Shown piece after piece: positions 1 through 8,594 of a DNA stretch of 64,000 nucleotides (its first letter is position 1; each line of letters starts with the position of its first letter). The stretch lies in NCBI RefSeq assembly GCF_002903165.1, contig NZ_PPSK01000005.1, positions 62,001 through 126,000 on the forward strand. The letters run 5' to 3'. The position numbers and the translations under genes are program-made. A model generated the notes under the pieces. It was not told the origin of the DNA. It saw only the letters and a program-made list of their open reading frames with translations, and did no database searches. The DNA comes from Halopseudomonas oceani. GTDB lineage: Bacteria > Pseudomonadota > Gammaproteobacteria > Pseudomonadales > Pseudomonadaceae.

Positions 1-332
1 TTACCGGCAGCATCCCCCCCCTCGTGGCCATACAGCAGTACCACACGGGTGGAGGCGACGTTCAGTGCCAGACGCAGTAATGTCGCTACCAGCAAAATGG
101 TCGGGAACACCGCGAAGTCCAGCGGGCGCAAGGCGTAGGCGCCAACCAGCAATACCACAAGCGACAGGGCAATGTTGAAGGTAAACAGAACGTCGAGCAG
201 GAACGGCGGGATCGGCAGCATCATCATGCCGAGCATCACCAACAGCAAAATAGGGATCCCCAGACTGCCGTGGCGCAAACCGGCCAGGTTGGTCCGCATA
301 GTGCCCATCATTTGCGCGCGATCAACAGCCAT
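1..332 (-). CDS. flhA: Flagellar biosynthesis protein FlhA, N-terminal part
   Basis: The first 110 residues of FlhA are visible; the rest lies beyond the window edge. FlhA is the large inner-membrane component of the flagellar type III export gate. The visible part has the family's conserved hydrophobic start, with a GMMMLPIPPFLLD segment near residue 35, TFNIALSLVVLL near 55, and the strongly conserved ALRPLDFAVFPT and LNVASTRVVLL near 72 and 95. The ATG at 332 gives MAVDRAQMMG, close to the usual Pseudomonas FlhA start. The gene reads leftwards into a presumed flagellar cluster. No other flagellar gene is in the window, so this marks the end of that cluster. Confidence 0.93.
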   Translation of the reverse strand, partial: MAVDRAQMMGTMRTNLAGLRHGSLGIPILLLVMLGMMMLPIPPFLLDVLFTFNIALSLVVLLVGAYALRPLDFAVFPTILLVATLLRLALNVASTRVVLLYGHEGGDAAG

Positions 333-630
333 CGATGAAAAGGTCCCCAGATCAAATATTTGACGCAGATTGCGTTGTATCGAGGTCTACGCAAGAAGCG
401 TTCCAGTTTCAGAACCAGCGACGCCAGAGCGGATCTACCAATGGTTGCCCGTCCGCAGTCGAGTTCTGGTTCGTCCCGGCAAACCTTCTGATAAACTGCT
501 TGGCGATATAGCGGCAAAGGAAGGCCAGACTACTGCCTCGGCAGGCGCGTGAGCGCCACACTGAGCTTCGCCATCCACTGTCACCACGGCCAGCCATCCC
601 GCCCCAGCCGGCCGTAACTCGAGAGGTATC
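333..630. other. Divergent intergenic region between flhA and the Sel1 lipoprotein gene
   Basis: About 300 bases with no convincing gene; short open frames overlap on both strands and none has a good start. It must hold the promoters for the two divergent genes. I looked for a sigma-54 type -24/-12 element for flhA and found no convincing one. A GAGAGG ribosome-binding site lies just before the ATG at 631. Confidence 0.5.
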
Positions 631-1818
631 ATGCGCGCGTACATCGCCCTGTTACTGGGACTGAGCATCACCCTCACCGGATGCCAAAGCCTGTCTCAAC
701 CCGATAGCCTCCTCAGCCGGTCGGGCGACGTGATCAAGAGCCAAAGCCAGCGCCTGGCTGAACTCGCGAGCAGGCTGACCGACGACCCGGCGGCCCAGCA
801 ACGTCACGCGGAAGTCGAGGCCCTGTTTGCGCAGCAGTATATTGACCCGCTCACCCGCTACCTGAACAAACACACCAACGACGCGGATTACGCTGACTAC
901 GTGCCACTGGTCCAGGAAGAACGAGACACCCGCTGCAAGGCCATCGGCCAACGCTACCAGGCCGAGCAACCCACCCGCGAGAACCTGCAACGACTACGTG
1001 CTGGCTATCAGTTTTCCTGCCCTCAGCAGGTGAGCGACTTTGCCGCCCGGGTACCACAACCCAGCGAAGCGCCTTCCGCCAGCTCTACCACCAGCACCTC
1101 CGGCAGCAGCAGTGCAGCGACCAGCCAGCAGGAAAACTGCTATCTGCTGTTCGCCATCCGCAACTACAGCCAGGCCGCGACGGCCTGTGAAGCGGCAGCT
1201 GCCGCGGGCGATGCCAAGTCCCAGCATCACCTGGCGAGCATTGTCAGCAGCACCGGACAGAGCAGCATGGCGCTGCGCTGGGCGCGCGCTTCTGCCGATC
1301 AGGGCGACACTGCGGGCCAGTTGCTGTTGGCCGATCTGCTGCAACAGCAAAACAGCAGCGAGAGCGACATCGAAGCCTTCACCTGGCTGCAAAAGGCAGC
1401 AAGCAGTGGCCAACCCGAGGCCCGCTACCAACTGGCCCTGGCCTACCTGAACGGAACCGGGACCGCCGTCAGCCCGGAAAAGGCAGAGGGTCAGCTGCGC
1501 CGTGCTGCGCTGTCAGAGCACGTGCCCGCCATGCTGCAGCTCGCGCGCAGCCATCCCGGTACGGCCTCCGCTCGCCAGTGGCTCAGCGAGGCCGCAGAGC
1601 GTGACTCCGCCGAAGGACAGTACCGTTTGGGACTTGATTACCTGCAAGGCGACGGTGGGCCGCAAGACCTGGAGCAGGCCTACTTCTGGCTCAGCCTTGC
1701 GCTGATGAACGGGGAGTCTCGCAGCCGTCGCTACGTCGAACAGCTGTCAGGCAAACTCAGCAATGACCAGCTGACCAGCGCGCGCAGCGCTCTGCAACAG
1801 CGCCTCAATAGCCGCTAA
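631..1818 (+). CDS. Sel1-repeat (TPR-like) outer-envelope lipoprotein
   Basis: A 395-residue predicted lipoprotein. The N-terminus is a short positively charged, then hydrophobic signal ending in the lipobox LTGC, so Cys18 should be lipidated. Residues 20-140 are charged and helical, then comes a Ser/Thr-rich linker near residues 145-165. Residues 175-390 hold repeated Sel1-type units, seen as A-x-x-x-G-[DQ]-x-x-x-[QR]-x-x-L patterns such as AAAGDAKSQHHLA, GQPEARYQLALAYLNGTG and AEGQYRLGLDYLQGDGG. Such repeats usually carry protein-protein contacts in the envelope. The gene lies 18 bases upstream of a GGDEF/EAL gene on the same strand, so the two may be cotranscribed. The exact partner or function is unknown. 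Confidence 0.8.
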   Translation: MRAYIALLLGLSITLTGCQSLSQPDSLLSRSGDVIKSQSQRLAELASRLTDDPAAQQRHAEVEALFAQQYIDPLTRYLNKHTNDADYADYVPLVQEERDTRCKAIGQRYQAEQPTRENLQRLRAGYQFSCPQQVSDFAARVPQPSEAPSASSTTSTSGSSSAATSQQENCYLLFAIRNYSQAATACEAAAAAGDAKSQHHLASIVSSTGQSSMALRWARASADQGDTAGQLLLADLLQQQNSSESDIEAFTWLQKAASSGQPEARYQLALAYLNGTGTAVSPEKAEGQLRRAALSEHVPAMLQLARSHPGTASARQWLSEAAERDSAEGQYRLGLDYLQGDGGPQDLEQAYFWLSLALMNGESRSRRYVEQLSGKLSNDQLTSARSALQQRLNSR

Positions 1819-1836
1819 CACACTCGGGTAACAAGG

Positions 1837-4158
1837 ATGCTGCCAGTCAAACGCGCGATCATGGTTCTACTCAGCCTGCTGGTCGGGCTGTTTCTGGTCG
1901 GTAGCTGGCTGATCGCCAGCCTGAATCTGGAGTTCGCCGAAAATGCCATGGGCAAGCTGCGCGAACGCCAGATTACCGACACCTTCTACGCCAACCTTGA
2001 CCGTATCAACGCCCATCACCGCCTGATGGAGCAAAGCACACGCGGCCTTGCCCGCGCCGGCGGCCTACTGCTACGCACACCGTCGGAGCCCGCAGCTCTG
2101 GCCAGCACCCTGCGCAACGCGCTGCAGGATCTGCCCGACAGTTACGGCAGCAGTCTATGGTATGTAGAAGGGGGTCGCCCCGCCCGCTACGCCTATCGTC
2201 AGGGACAGAGTATCCAGGTCGAGCCGCTCAGTGCAGACGAGCAGCAACGCCTCAGCGGCTGGTTCCAGCGCCTGCGTGACTTGCCCAGCCCTGGGGACCC
2301 CGCCCAGCAATGGACGGCTGCCTACTACAAAAGCAGCATCAACAGTGTGGTGATCAGCCATGCCACACTGATTCGCGACCAGACCGGCCGCCCGGTTGGT
2401 CTGGCGATGACCGACTGGTTGGCAGACGACGTCATTCGCACCGTAAGCCGAGTCGAAGTCACCCCCAGCACCTTTGCGTTCCTGCTCGACCACGAGAACC
2501 GCAACCTGTCCAGCCTGTCCGACGCCCCTGACGTCGACCGTGCCCAGCAACTGATCGACAGTGTCACTGCGCTGCAACTGCATCAGCGGCTGCAGGAAGC
2601 GCCGGTGCCGGTCATCAACACCCGGCAACTGTCCTCCCCCATGCAGCAGTTGCTGCATCACGTTGGCCAGCAGGATTACAGCCTGTTTTTCTCCCCGACC
2701 CGGGCCGGCATGATCTTTGGTATCGGCGTCCCACAGTCAGAGATTGATGCGGTGCTCACCCCCATGCGCGAAAGCAGCACCCGGATTCAGCTGCTTGCCG
2801 GCGCCATTATGCTGATTATTTCGGCGCTGATCCTGTATCTGGTCGCCGGCACCTTACGCCAGCTGCACAACCTTTACACCGACACCCTCACCCATCTGCC
2901 GAACCGCGAACGGTTGCTGGCCGACCTGAAAAAGACCCACACCGCCAGCCTGCTGCTACTGAACCTGGATGCCTTCAAGGAGATCAACGATTTCTATGGC
3001 CACCAGTGTGGTGACCATGTCATTGCGACGCTGGCCGAGGCCTTGCAGCAGCACCTGGATGAACGTGCAGACTGGGGCGGCAGCCGCCTTTACCGCATGC
3101 CGGCCGACGAACTGGCAATCTGGTTGCCCGGCCATCACAGCGAGGAGCAGCTGGCCCCAGCCCTGACACGACTGCTGGACTTCATCAGCAATCTGAACAT
3201 TCAGTGGCAGGAACAGGACATCCCGCTCAGTGCCAGCGTCGGCGTCGCGTGCTGCAATCAACGTGATGCCCGGGACCTGACCGGGGAGCAGCTGCTGCCG
3301 GCGGCCAACATCGCACTGGAGCTCGCGCGCACCGATAACGAGAGTTTTGTGTTCTACGACGCCAGCCAGGGCATTCGCGAGGGCTACGAACAAAATCTGA
3401 TTGGCGCCAACCGGCTGCGCGCAGCTCTGGACGAGCAGCGTATCGTCGCCTTCTTCCAGCCGATCATGGATGTCGCGAGCCAACGTATCGAAAAATACGA
3501 ATGCCTGGTGCGGATGATCGACGAGCAGGGTGAACCGGTCAGCCCTATTCACTTTCTCGACCTGGCGAAAAAGGTGCGCCTGTACCGCGCAATCACCCGC
3601 TGCATGATCGACAGTGCGATTGAGCGCTTCGCTGATCAGCCGTACAGCTTCTCCATCAATTTGTCCTGCGAGGACCTACTTGACCCCGAGCTGGCCGATT
3701 ACATCATCACGACCGTCGACAGCCACGTCATAGGTGAGCGTGTCATCTTCGAAATTCTGGAGTCCGAAGGGATCGAAAACTACGCCGCTGTGCGCCAGTT
3801 TATCGATCGCGCAAAGGCGCTGGGCTGCCGCATTGCCATCGACGATTTCGGCACCGGCTATTCCAACTTCGAGCACCTGATGCGGCTCAATGTCGACCTG
3901 ATCAAGATCGATGGCAGCCTGATACGCCAGCTGGACGAGAACCCGACTGCGGTCACCCTGTGCCGTGGCATCGTCCAGTTCGCCGAAGAGCTCGGCATCC
4001 AGACCGTCGCAGAGTTCGTGCACAGCCCTGCTGTTCTGAAGAAGGTTCAGGCGCTGGGCATTCACTTTGCCCAGGGGGCAGCAATCGGTATGCCCTCGGC
4101 CAGCCTGATCACCGAAATCAGGATGCTTGACGCCGACAAGCCGGGTACCAGCAGCTAG
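1837..4158 (+). CDS. Membrane GGDEF/EAL protein, GGDEF degenerate, probable c-di-GMP phosphodiesterase
   Basis: A 773-residue inner-membrane protein. A membrane helix at residues 9-28 and another near 315-337 bracket a roughly 290-residue periplasmic sensor region. A GGDEF-type domain starts at TDTLTHLPNR (about 347), but its signature is PADEL near 421, so cyclase activity is unlikely. The EAL domain follows (about 538-760). Its signature is ECL rather than EAL, but the metal and catalytic positions are kept: the Glu of ECL, Asn in NLSCED, Glu in EILES, DDFGTG, KIDG and AEFV. Breakdown of c-di-GMP is therefore plausible. The start is uncertain; ATG 1837 has its AAGG directly next to it and ATG 1861 is an alternative. 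Its stop overlaps the stop of the convergent haemoglobin gene. Confidence 0.85.
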   Translation: MLPVKRAIMVLLSLLVGLFLVGSWLIASLNLEFAENAMGKLRERQITDTFYANLDRINAHHRLMEQSTRGLARAGGLLLRTPSEPAALASTLRNALQDLPDSYGSSLWYVEGGRPARYAYRQGQSIQVEPLSADEQQRLSGWFQRLRDLPSPGDPAQQWTAAYYKSSINSVVISHATLIRDQTGRPVGLAMTDWLADDVIRTVSRVEVTPSTFAFLLDHENRNLSSLSDAPDVDRAQQLIDSVTALQLHQRLQEAPVPVINTRQLSSPMQQLLHHVGQQDYSLFFSPTRAGMIFGIGVPQSEIDAVLTPMRESSTRIQLLAGAIMLIISALILYLVAGTLRQLHNLYTDTLTHLPNRERLLADLKKTHTASLLLLNLDAFKEINDFYGHQCGDHVIATLAEALQQHLDERADWGGSRLYRMPADELAIWLPGHHSEEQLAPALTRLLDFISNLNIQWQEQDIPLSASVGVACCNQRDARDLTGEQLLPAANIALELARTDNESFVFYDASQGIREGYEQNLIGANRLRAALDEQRIVAFFQPIMDVASQRIEKYECLVRMIDEQGEPVSPIHFLDLAKKVRLYRAITRCMIDSAIERFADQPYSFSINLSCEDLLDPELADYIITTVDSHVIGERVIFEILESEGIENYAAVRQFIDRAKALGCRIAIDDFGTGYSNFEHLMRLNVDLIKIDGSLIRQLDENPTAVTLCRGIVQFAEELGIQTVAEFVHSPAVLKKVQALGIHFAQGAAIGMPSASLITEIRMLDADKPGTSS

Positions 4159-4595
4159 CGGTAAATAATATCTGCGCGCATTGGCGCAAGCCGCTGCAGC
4201 AGGCGATTCTGCACTGTCACCGGCAACTGCTCGGCCTCCATCGCCGCAATCAGGTCTTCAACCAGCGCATTGAAGTCCGCTTCGGTGAGCTCAAATCCGG
4301 CATGCACGTCAGCCATGCTGTCGCCGGAATACACACAAGGGCCTCCCGCCTCGACACAGAACTGCTCCTGCAGCTTTTCCTGCAATCGCGCTATGTCGGT
4401 GTCAGCGAAGTGATGAACAATACGCTCGTCATCCGCGATCTGGTACAACAGTCCTTCCACCACGCGATTGATGCCAGCCTGGCCTCCCATCGCCTGGTAC
4501 AGGCTGTCGTTCTCCGGCGCCGGGCTGGCGGCACACCCGACGAGGCCGAACAGAATAAGCGCAACACTAGCCGTCGCACGTAATTGTCTGCGCAT
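4155..4595 (-). CDS. Group 1 truncated haemoglobin, lipoprotein form
   Basis: A 146-residue protein with a lipoprotein signal (lipobox LVGC, Cys21) followed by a truncated-haemoglobin domain. Family features seen are the LYQAMGGQAGINRVVEGLL opening, the HHFADTDI segment, and a VHAGFELTEADF segment whose His is the likely proximal haem ligand. Group 1 truncated haemoglobins bind haem and handle oxygen or nitric oxide, usually in the cytoplasm. The lipid anchor implies a periplasm-facing role here, which is inference. The gene lies downstream of the DUF3034 gene in the same direction (7-base gap), so it may be the last gene of the cupredoxin/GGDEF-EAL/DUF3034 transcription unit. Its stop overlaps the convergent GGDEF/EAL stop. 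Confidence 0.85.
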   Translation of the reverse strand: MRRQLRATASVALILFGLVGCAASPAPENDSLYQAMGGQAGINRVVEGLLYQIADDERIVHHFADTDIARLQEKLQEQFCVEAGGPCVYSGDSMADVHAGFELTEADFNALVEDLIAAMEAEQLPVTVQNRLLQRLAPMRADIIYR

Positions 4596-4602
4596 GGGAA
4601 CC

Positions 4603-5463
4603 TCAGTAACTCAGCTGCATGGAAAGGAAGAGGCCTCGCTGGTCCTCCAGCGTGGCAATCTCGCCCAACTCAGCCCAGGCAGCAGTCAGAGCCAGACGCT
4701 TACTCGGGAAATAACCGACAAACACATCCTGCCAATCGCTCTCGCCAGCAAACGACAGGTTGTCCGGCTTCTCCCGATACTCAACCCCCACCACCCAGCG
4801 AGGGTTGAGCAGCAGCGCCACACTCCCCTCCTTGAGCAGTGTCCGACTGTCACGCCGGTCACCACCAAAACCCAACAGCCCGGTTTCATTGGCCCGCGAA
4901 TAGCGCAGTGTGCCGCTCACTAGCAGGTTGTAGCCGCCCACTGCGCCCAGGAACAGGCGGGAGCCGGCGAGATAATAATCAGTATCCGAATCCCGACGGG
5001 CACCAACCAGCGACGGAATCAGAAGGTTAGTCTGACGCTTGTACTGCGCGCCCACCGCGACCTGCGGCAAGCGGTCGTACACCAGATCCCCGAACAACCG
5101 CAGCTTCACGCCAAAGATATCCTGATTGAGACTCTTATGCGGCAGGCCTGCCGCCTTGGTCAACGCATCCATATCCAGTCGCTGCCGCGCCACCGAGAGC
5201 TCCACCCGGTTGTTGAATGCCAGCGAAGCACCGAAGGCGTCGAGCCGATAGTCCCCCGTGTCGACGCGAGTAGCAAACGCATCACCGCCCCACTCGCCCC
5301 GAGCACCGTAGCCGGACAGTACCGCCCACGGCACGATGCCGCCACCGGCTGAGCCTTCGATGTTGGTCACCCCTCCGGTCGCCAGCAGGCGGCCACCGGT
5401 ATCAGCACAGACCGTGCCAGCCAGGCACAGCAAGCCGATTCCACACAAAGCAGTTTTTTTCAT
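4603..5463 (-). CDS. DUF3034 family secreted protein, probable outer-membrane barrel
   Basis: A 286-residue protein starting MKKTALCGIG with a classical signal peptide cleaved near the CADTGG region. The mature part shows alternating hydrophobic and polar strands with many Gly and aromatic residues (GGIVPWAVLSGYG, YYLAGSRLFLGAVGGYNLLVSGTLRYS) and ends in LSMQLSY. A terminal aromatic residue is typical of outer-membrane beta-barrels. I recognise it as DUF3034, whose function is unknown. The open frame extends 12 codons upstream, but that would overlap the preceding GGDEF/EAL gene; the internal ATG at 5463 fits the signal peptide. It follows that gene by 10 bases and is probably cotranscribed with it. 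Confidence 0.72.
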   Translation of the reverse strand: MKKTALCGIGLLCLAGTVCADTGGRLLATGGVTNIEGSAGGGIVPWAVLSGYGARGEWGGDAFATRVDTGDYRLDAFGASLAFNNRVELSVARQRLDMDALTKAAGLPHKSLNQDIFGVKLRLFGDLVYDRLPQVAVGAQYKRQTNLLIPSLVGARRDSDTDYYLAGSRLFLGAVGGYNLLVSGTLRYSRANETGLLGFGGDRRDSRTLLKEGSVALLLNPRWVVGVEYREKPDNLSFAGESDWQDVFVGYFPSKRLALTAAWAELGEIATLEDQRGLFLSMQLSY

Positions 5464-5473
5464 GGCAGCCCAT

Positions 5474-7762
5474 CTAAACAAACGTTCCGCGCGTCTCATC
5501 CATCCAGCGCTCCAGATCAGCGGCAGACAGCGGACGGCTTATGAAGTAACCCTGAACCACATCGCAATGACGTGCCTTGAGCCAGGCGAGCGAACCGGCA
5601 TTTTCAATTCCCTCAGCGATGACCTTCAGCCCCATGTTATGGGCAAGCTCGATGGTCGATTTCACGATCACTGCATCATCGCTGTTTTCGCCCAGCTGCA
5701 GGACAAAGGACTTGTCGATTTTCAAATCCTGGACCGGCAAGCTCTTGAGCGTCGCTAGCGACGAATAGCCAGTTCCGTAATCATCCACCGCCAGAGTAAT
5801 CCCCAGATCGCGTAATGCCAGCAGACTGTCAATGCTGGCCTGCGGGTCGCGCATGACCGCACTTTCGGTCACTTCCAAAGAGAGATAATCCGGACTGATC
5901 TGCTGGGCACGCAGCATCCGTTCGACGCGCCGTGGAAACTCGGGATCATCAAGGTCGCGCGCTGACAGGTTCATGGCGACTTGCAGGTGAATGCCGCGGT
6001 CAATCCAGTCACATAGCTGCGACAGCACTGCCGCGATCATCCACTCGGTGAGCATAGTGATGCTGCCGGTCTGCTCGGCAAGCGGAATAAACTCGTCAGG
6101 CCGGATCATGCCAAGCTCACTGTGCTGCCAGCGCATCAGTGCCTCAACCTGCCGTACCTCGCCGGAGGCCAGATCAAGTTTGGGTTGGAATACCGCGCTC
6201 AGCTCATGGTGCTGCGGAGCGTAGCGCAGATCCCGTGCCAAACGAATACGCCGCTGATAGGCCTGATCACTCTGCGTCTGATAAACAGCGATACGCTCTG
6301 CACCGGGTGCAGCATCGTTCAGCGCGATACTTGCTTGCCGCAGCAGCTCCTGCGGATCACGTCCGTGCAGCGGCCAGGCCACCAGCCCCGCCAGCCACTG
6401 CGAGCTGAGCTTGATGTCCTGCACCTGCATTTTCTCCCCGAGCCGAGCCAGTACACCGTCCATGATGACCACAGCCTCTTCCAGCTCGCGCCCCTTAAGC
6501 AGCAACAAGAAGCCACTGCCCGGCTGCCAGGCCAGCAGCACATTGGCAGGCAGAAAGCCCTCAAGGCTGGCCACCGACTGCCGTATCAAGGTATCCATGA
6601 AGTCTTGCCCGCGGGCCTTCAGCAGCAGGTCAGCAGTCAGCAGGTTGCACTGCGCCAGCACCCCGCCCTGCCCACCGGCAATCGCGCTTCTGAGCTGCTC
6701 CCGGACAACCCCAACGTTCGGCAACCCGGTCAGCGGATCGTGTAAAGCGTTATGCACAATCAGGTCTTCACGCTCGGCGATGCCGACCCGCATGGCATCA
6801 ATCCGCTCTGCCAGCAACCCCAGCTCATCATTGCGATCAAGTCGGACCTGACCGGTGTAGTCACCGCGACCGATGCGGGTCGCCGCTTCAGCCAACTGCG
6901 CAACCGGCCGGGCAAGGCTACCCGACAGGCGTACCGCCAGCAGCGAGGACGCGAGCAACGCTACCAGGGTAATGATCAATAGCTCCCGCTTGAGCAGGTC
7001 GAAGCTCGCCAAGGTATCACTGAGTGGGCTGGCCAACTGGGCCTCAACCCGATACTCGGATTGTTCGAGCAGCGTGAAGACGGTGGTCAGGTACCCTTCG
7101 GCTTCCATCACTTCCCCGCCGTCAGCAGCGCGCATTTCAAGCGTGGTATCAGTCAGCGTCGAGAAGCTCGTCATGACGTTACCGGCGTGGCTGCTGACAA
7201 ACCGTATTTCCAGCCCGGTGAGCTTCTGCAGTTCGCGCGCCAGCTCTTCATCCAGGCTGAAGGCCATCGCAACCTGACCGAGCACTACCGGCGCCTTAAC
7301 CACCGCCTCGACCAGTAGGTAGGGCTGATCGTCAATAATCGCAATCATGGCCTGGTCGGACAGGCGCTGCAGCGCCTGCACATCGCCAGGAACGGAATCG
7401 CCCTTCCTGACCGAGGAGATACGCATCACCCCCTGGGCGTCAAACAACATCGCCTGGTCAGCACCAATACGTCTGACCTGGTTGAGCAACGCTGAACGAA
7501 TCGTCGGCTGATCGCCGGTAGCCACCGCCTGGCGAAAACCAAAATCGGCGACCAATATCTCAGTCGCAGCCACCAACTCATGCGCACGCGCCTCAAGCAG
7601 ATTGCTGAATACATTGCTCCCCACCTGCAACTGCTTCTGTGCCTGTCGGTTGGCAGACAGGTCCGTTGCGGTATAAACCACCAGAAACACCGCGCCGAGG
7701 ACCAGCGCAAGCAGACCTACTGACGTCAGAATCAGTCGCGTCCTCAGGTATCCCAAGCGCAT
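5474..7762 (-). CDS. Membrane HAMP-GGDEF(degenerate)-EAL protein, probable c-di-GMP phosphodiesterase
   Basis: A 762-residue inner-membrane signalling protein. It has a membrane helix at 9-30, a periplasmic sensor of about 225 residues, a second helix near 258-280, and a HAMP linker starting SLARPVAQLAEAATRIGRGDY. The GGDEF-type region begins NALHDPLTGLPN (near 340) but lacks a GGDEF motif, so it is probably not a cyclase. The EAL domain is intact: VEALMRW (near 540), NLSARD, EVTESAV, VDDYGTGYSS (near 660), KIDKSF and AEGIE. The architecture resembles LapD/LapD-like and other HAMP-GGDEF-EAL proteins, but the EAL residues argue for activity. It sits 3 bases after a cupredoxin-like gene and 10 bases before a DUF3034 gene, which suggests a sensory operon. 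Confidence 0.88.
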   Translation of the reverse strand: MRLGYLRTRLILTSVGLLALVLGAVFLVVYTATDLSANRQAQKQLQVGSNVFSNLLEARAHELVAATEILVADFGFRQAVATGDQPTIRSALLNQVRRIGADQAMLFDAQGVMRISSVRKGDSVPGDVQALQRLSDQAMIAIIDDQPYLLVEAVVKAPVVLGQVAMAFSLDEELARELQKLTGLEIRFVSSHAGNVMTSFSTLTDTTLEMRAADGGEVMEAEGYLTTVFTLLEQSEYRVEAQLASPLSDTLASFDLLKRELLIITLVALLASSLLAVRLSGSLARPVAQLAEAATRIGRGDYTGQVRLDRNDELGLLAERIDAMRVGIAEREDLIVHNALHDPLTGLPNVGVVREQLRSAIAGGQGGVLAQCNLLTADLLLKARGQDFMDTLIRQSVASLEGFLPANVLLAWQPGSGFLLLLKGRELEEAVVIMDGVLARLGEKMQVQDIKLSSQWLAGLVAWPLHGRDPQELLRQASIALNDAAPGAERIAVYQTQSDQAYQRRIRLARDLRYAPQHHELSAVFQPKLDLASGEVRQVEALMRWQHSELGMIRPDEFIPLAEQTGSITMLTEWMIAAVLSQLCDWIDRGIHLQVAMNLSARDLDDPEFPRRVERMLRAQQISPDYLSLEVTESAVMRDPQASIDSLLALRDLGITLAVDDYGTGYSSLATLKSLPVQDLKIDKSFVLQLGENSDDAVIVKSTIELAHNMGLKVIAEGIENAGSLAWLKARHCDVVQGYFISRPLSAADLERWMDETRGTFV

Positions 7763-7765
7763 AGG

Positions 7766-8440
7766 CTACTGCACCGACTTGAAACGCTGTTGCAGCGGCG
7801 ACAGGGGTTGCGCGGGCTCTTCCGGAACAGGTGTGAGCGGCAAACTCACAACCAACCCGTCCTGCCCCAGATCCAGCTCTCCCAGTGAGGCCGGCGCCTG
7901 CTGGAAGCGGCTGGGATGCCACCACGAGACCGGCCAGGTGCCTGCTGGCAAATCGGGCAGGGAAACGCGGCCCGACGCATCGCTTACTGCAAAGCGGGGA
8001 CTGCCGGTAACCAGAATGTAGCCGACCATCGCATCGTGAATATTGCAGCCCAATACGACTGCGCCCGCCTGGTCAAAGGTCACCGGAGGCGCGTCCATAC
8101 CCTTGAACAGGCGCAATTCAAATGACTTTGCTTCGGAGAAGGAGTAGACGTGATGACGCACATCATCGCTGTTGGGAAAATACACCCGCGCTCCGACCGG
8201 CACGACCAGTACATGCGGCCTAAACTGACGATCAACCTGATCCATCACATAGCTGTCGTCCGGTGCGGGCGGCACCCCGTCAATCAACAGCACAGCATTG
8301 GCCAGCGGTGCGCCTGTCTCATCAGTCAGCCTGATTTGCGCCGCAAGGCTCGATTCCAGCAACAGCGTCTGTGCCAACAGCAGCAGACCAAAACGCAGCC
8401 AGAAACGGCTTACGCTTCCCGCATCCCTAACCTTCCGCAC
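7766..8440 (-). CDS. Periplasmic cupredoxin-like protein (methylamine-utilisation type)
   Basis: A 224-residue exported protein with an N-terminal signal (hydrophobic FGLLLLAQTLLLESSLAA). It contains an Ig-like/cupredoxin fold region: a VPVGARVYFPNSDDVRHHVYSFS segment followed by LGCNIHDAMVGYILV. Together these give His, Cys, His and Met in the order expected of a type-1 copper site (H...C-x3-H-x3-M). Proteins of this shape are often labelled methylamine utilization protein, a historical name, and no methylamine dehydrogenase genes are nearby. It is the first gene of a tight operon with a GGDEF/EAL membrane protein and a DUF3034 protein. A redox- or copper-responsive input to the phosphodiesterase is inference. 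The divergent neighbour is the luciferase-like gene. Confidence 0.78.
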   Translation of the reverse strand: MRKVRDAGSVSRFWLRFGLLLLAQTLLLESSLAAQIRLTDETGAPLANAVLLIDGVPPAPDDSYVMDQVDRQFRPHVLVVPVGARVYFPNSDDVRHHVYSFSEAKSFELRLFKGMDAPPVTFDQAGAVVLGCNIHDAMVGYILVTGSPRFAVSDASGRVSLPDLPAGTWPVSWWHPSRFQQAPASLGELDLGQDGLVVSLPLTPVPEEPAQPLSPLQQRFKSVQ

Positions 8441-8594
8441 AATACTATCCCCCTAACGAAACGAAGCCCGTTCGACGCGTCTCCGCCTACTGCCGTTACG
8501 GCCCGCCCTTCACGACGATAAGCGTGCTGCGGTGTCACCCGATGCCAAAGGAGGCTAGCATAGCCGGATTGCACACCGATATGCAGGAACCAAG

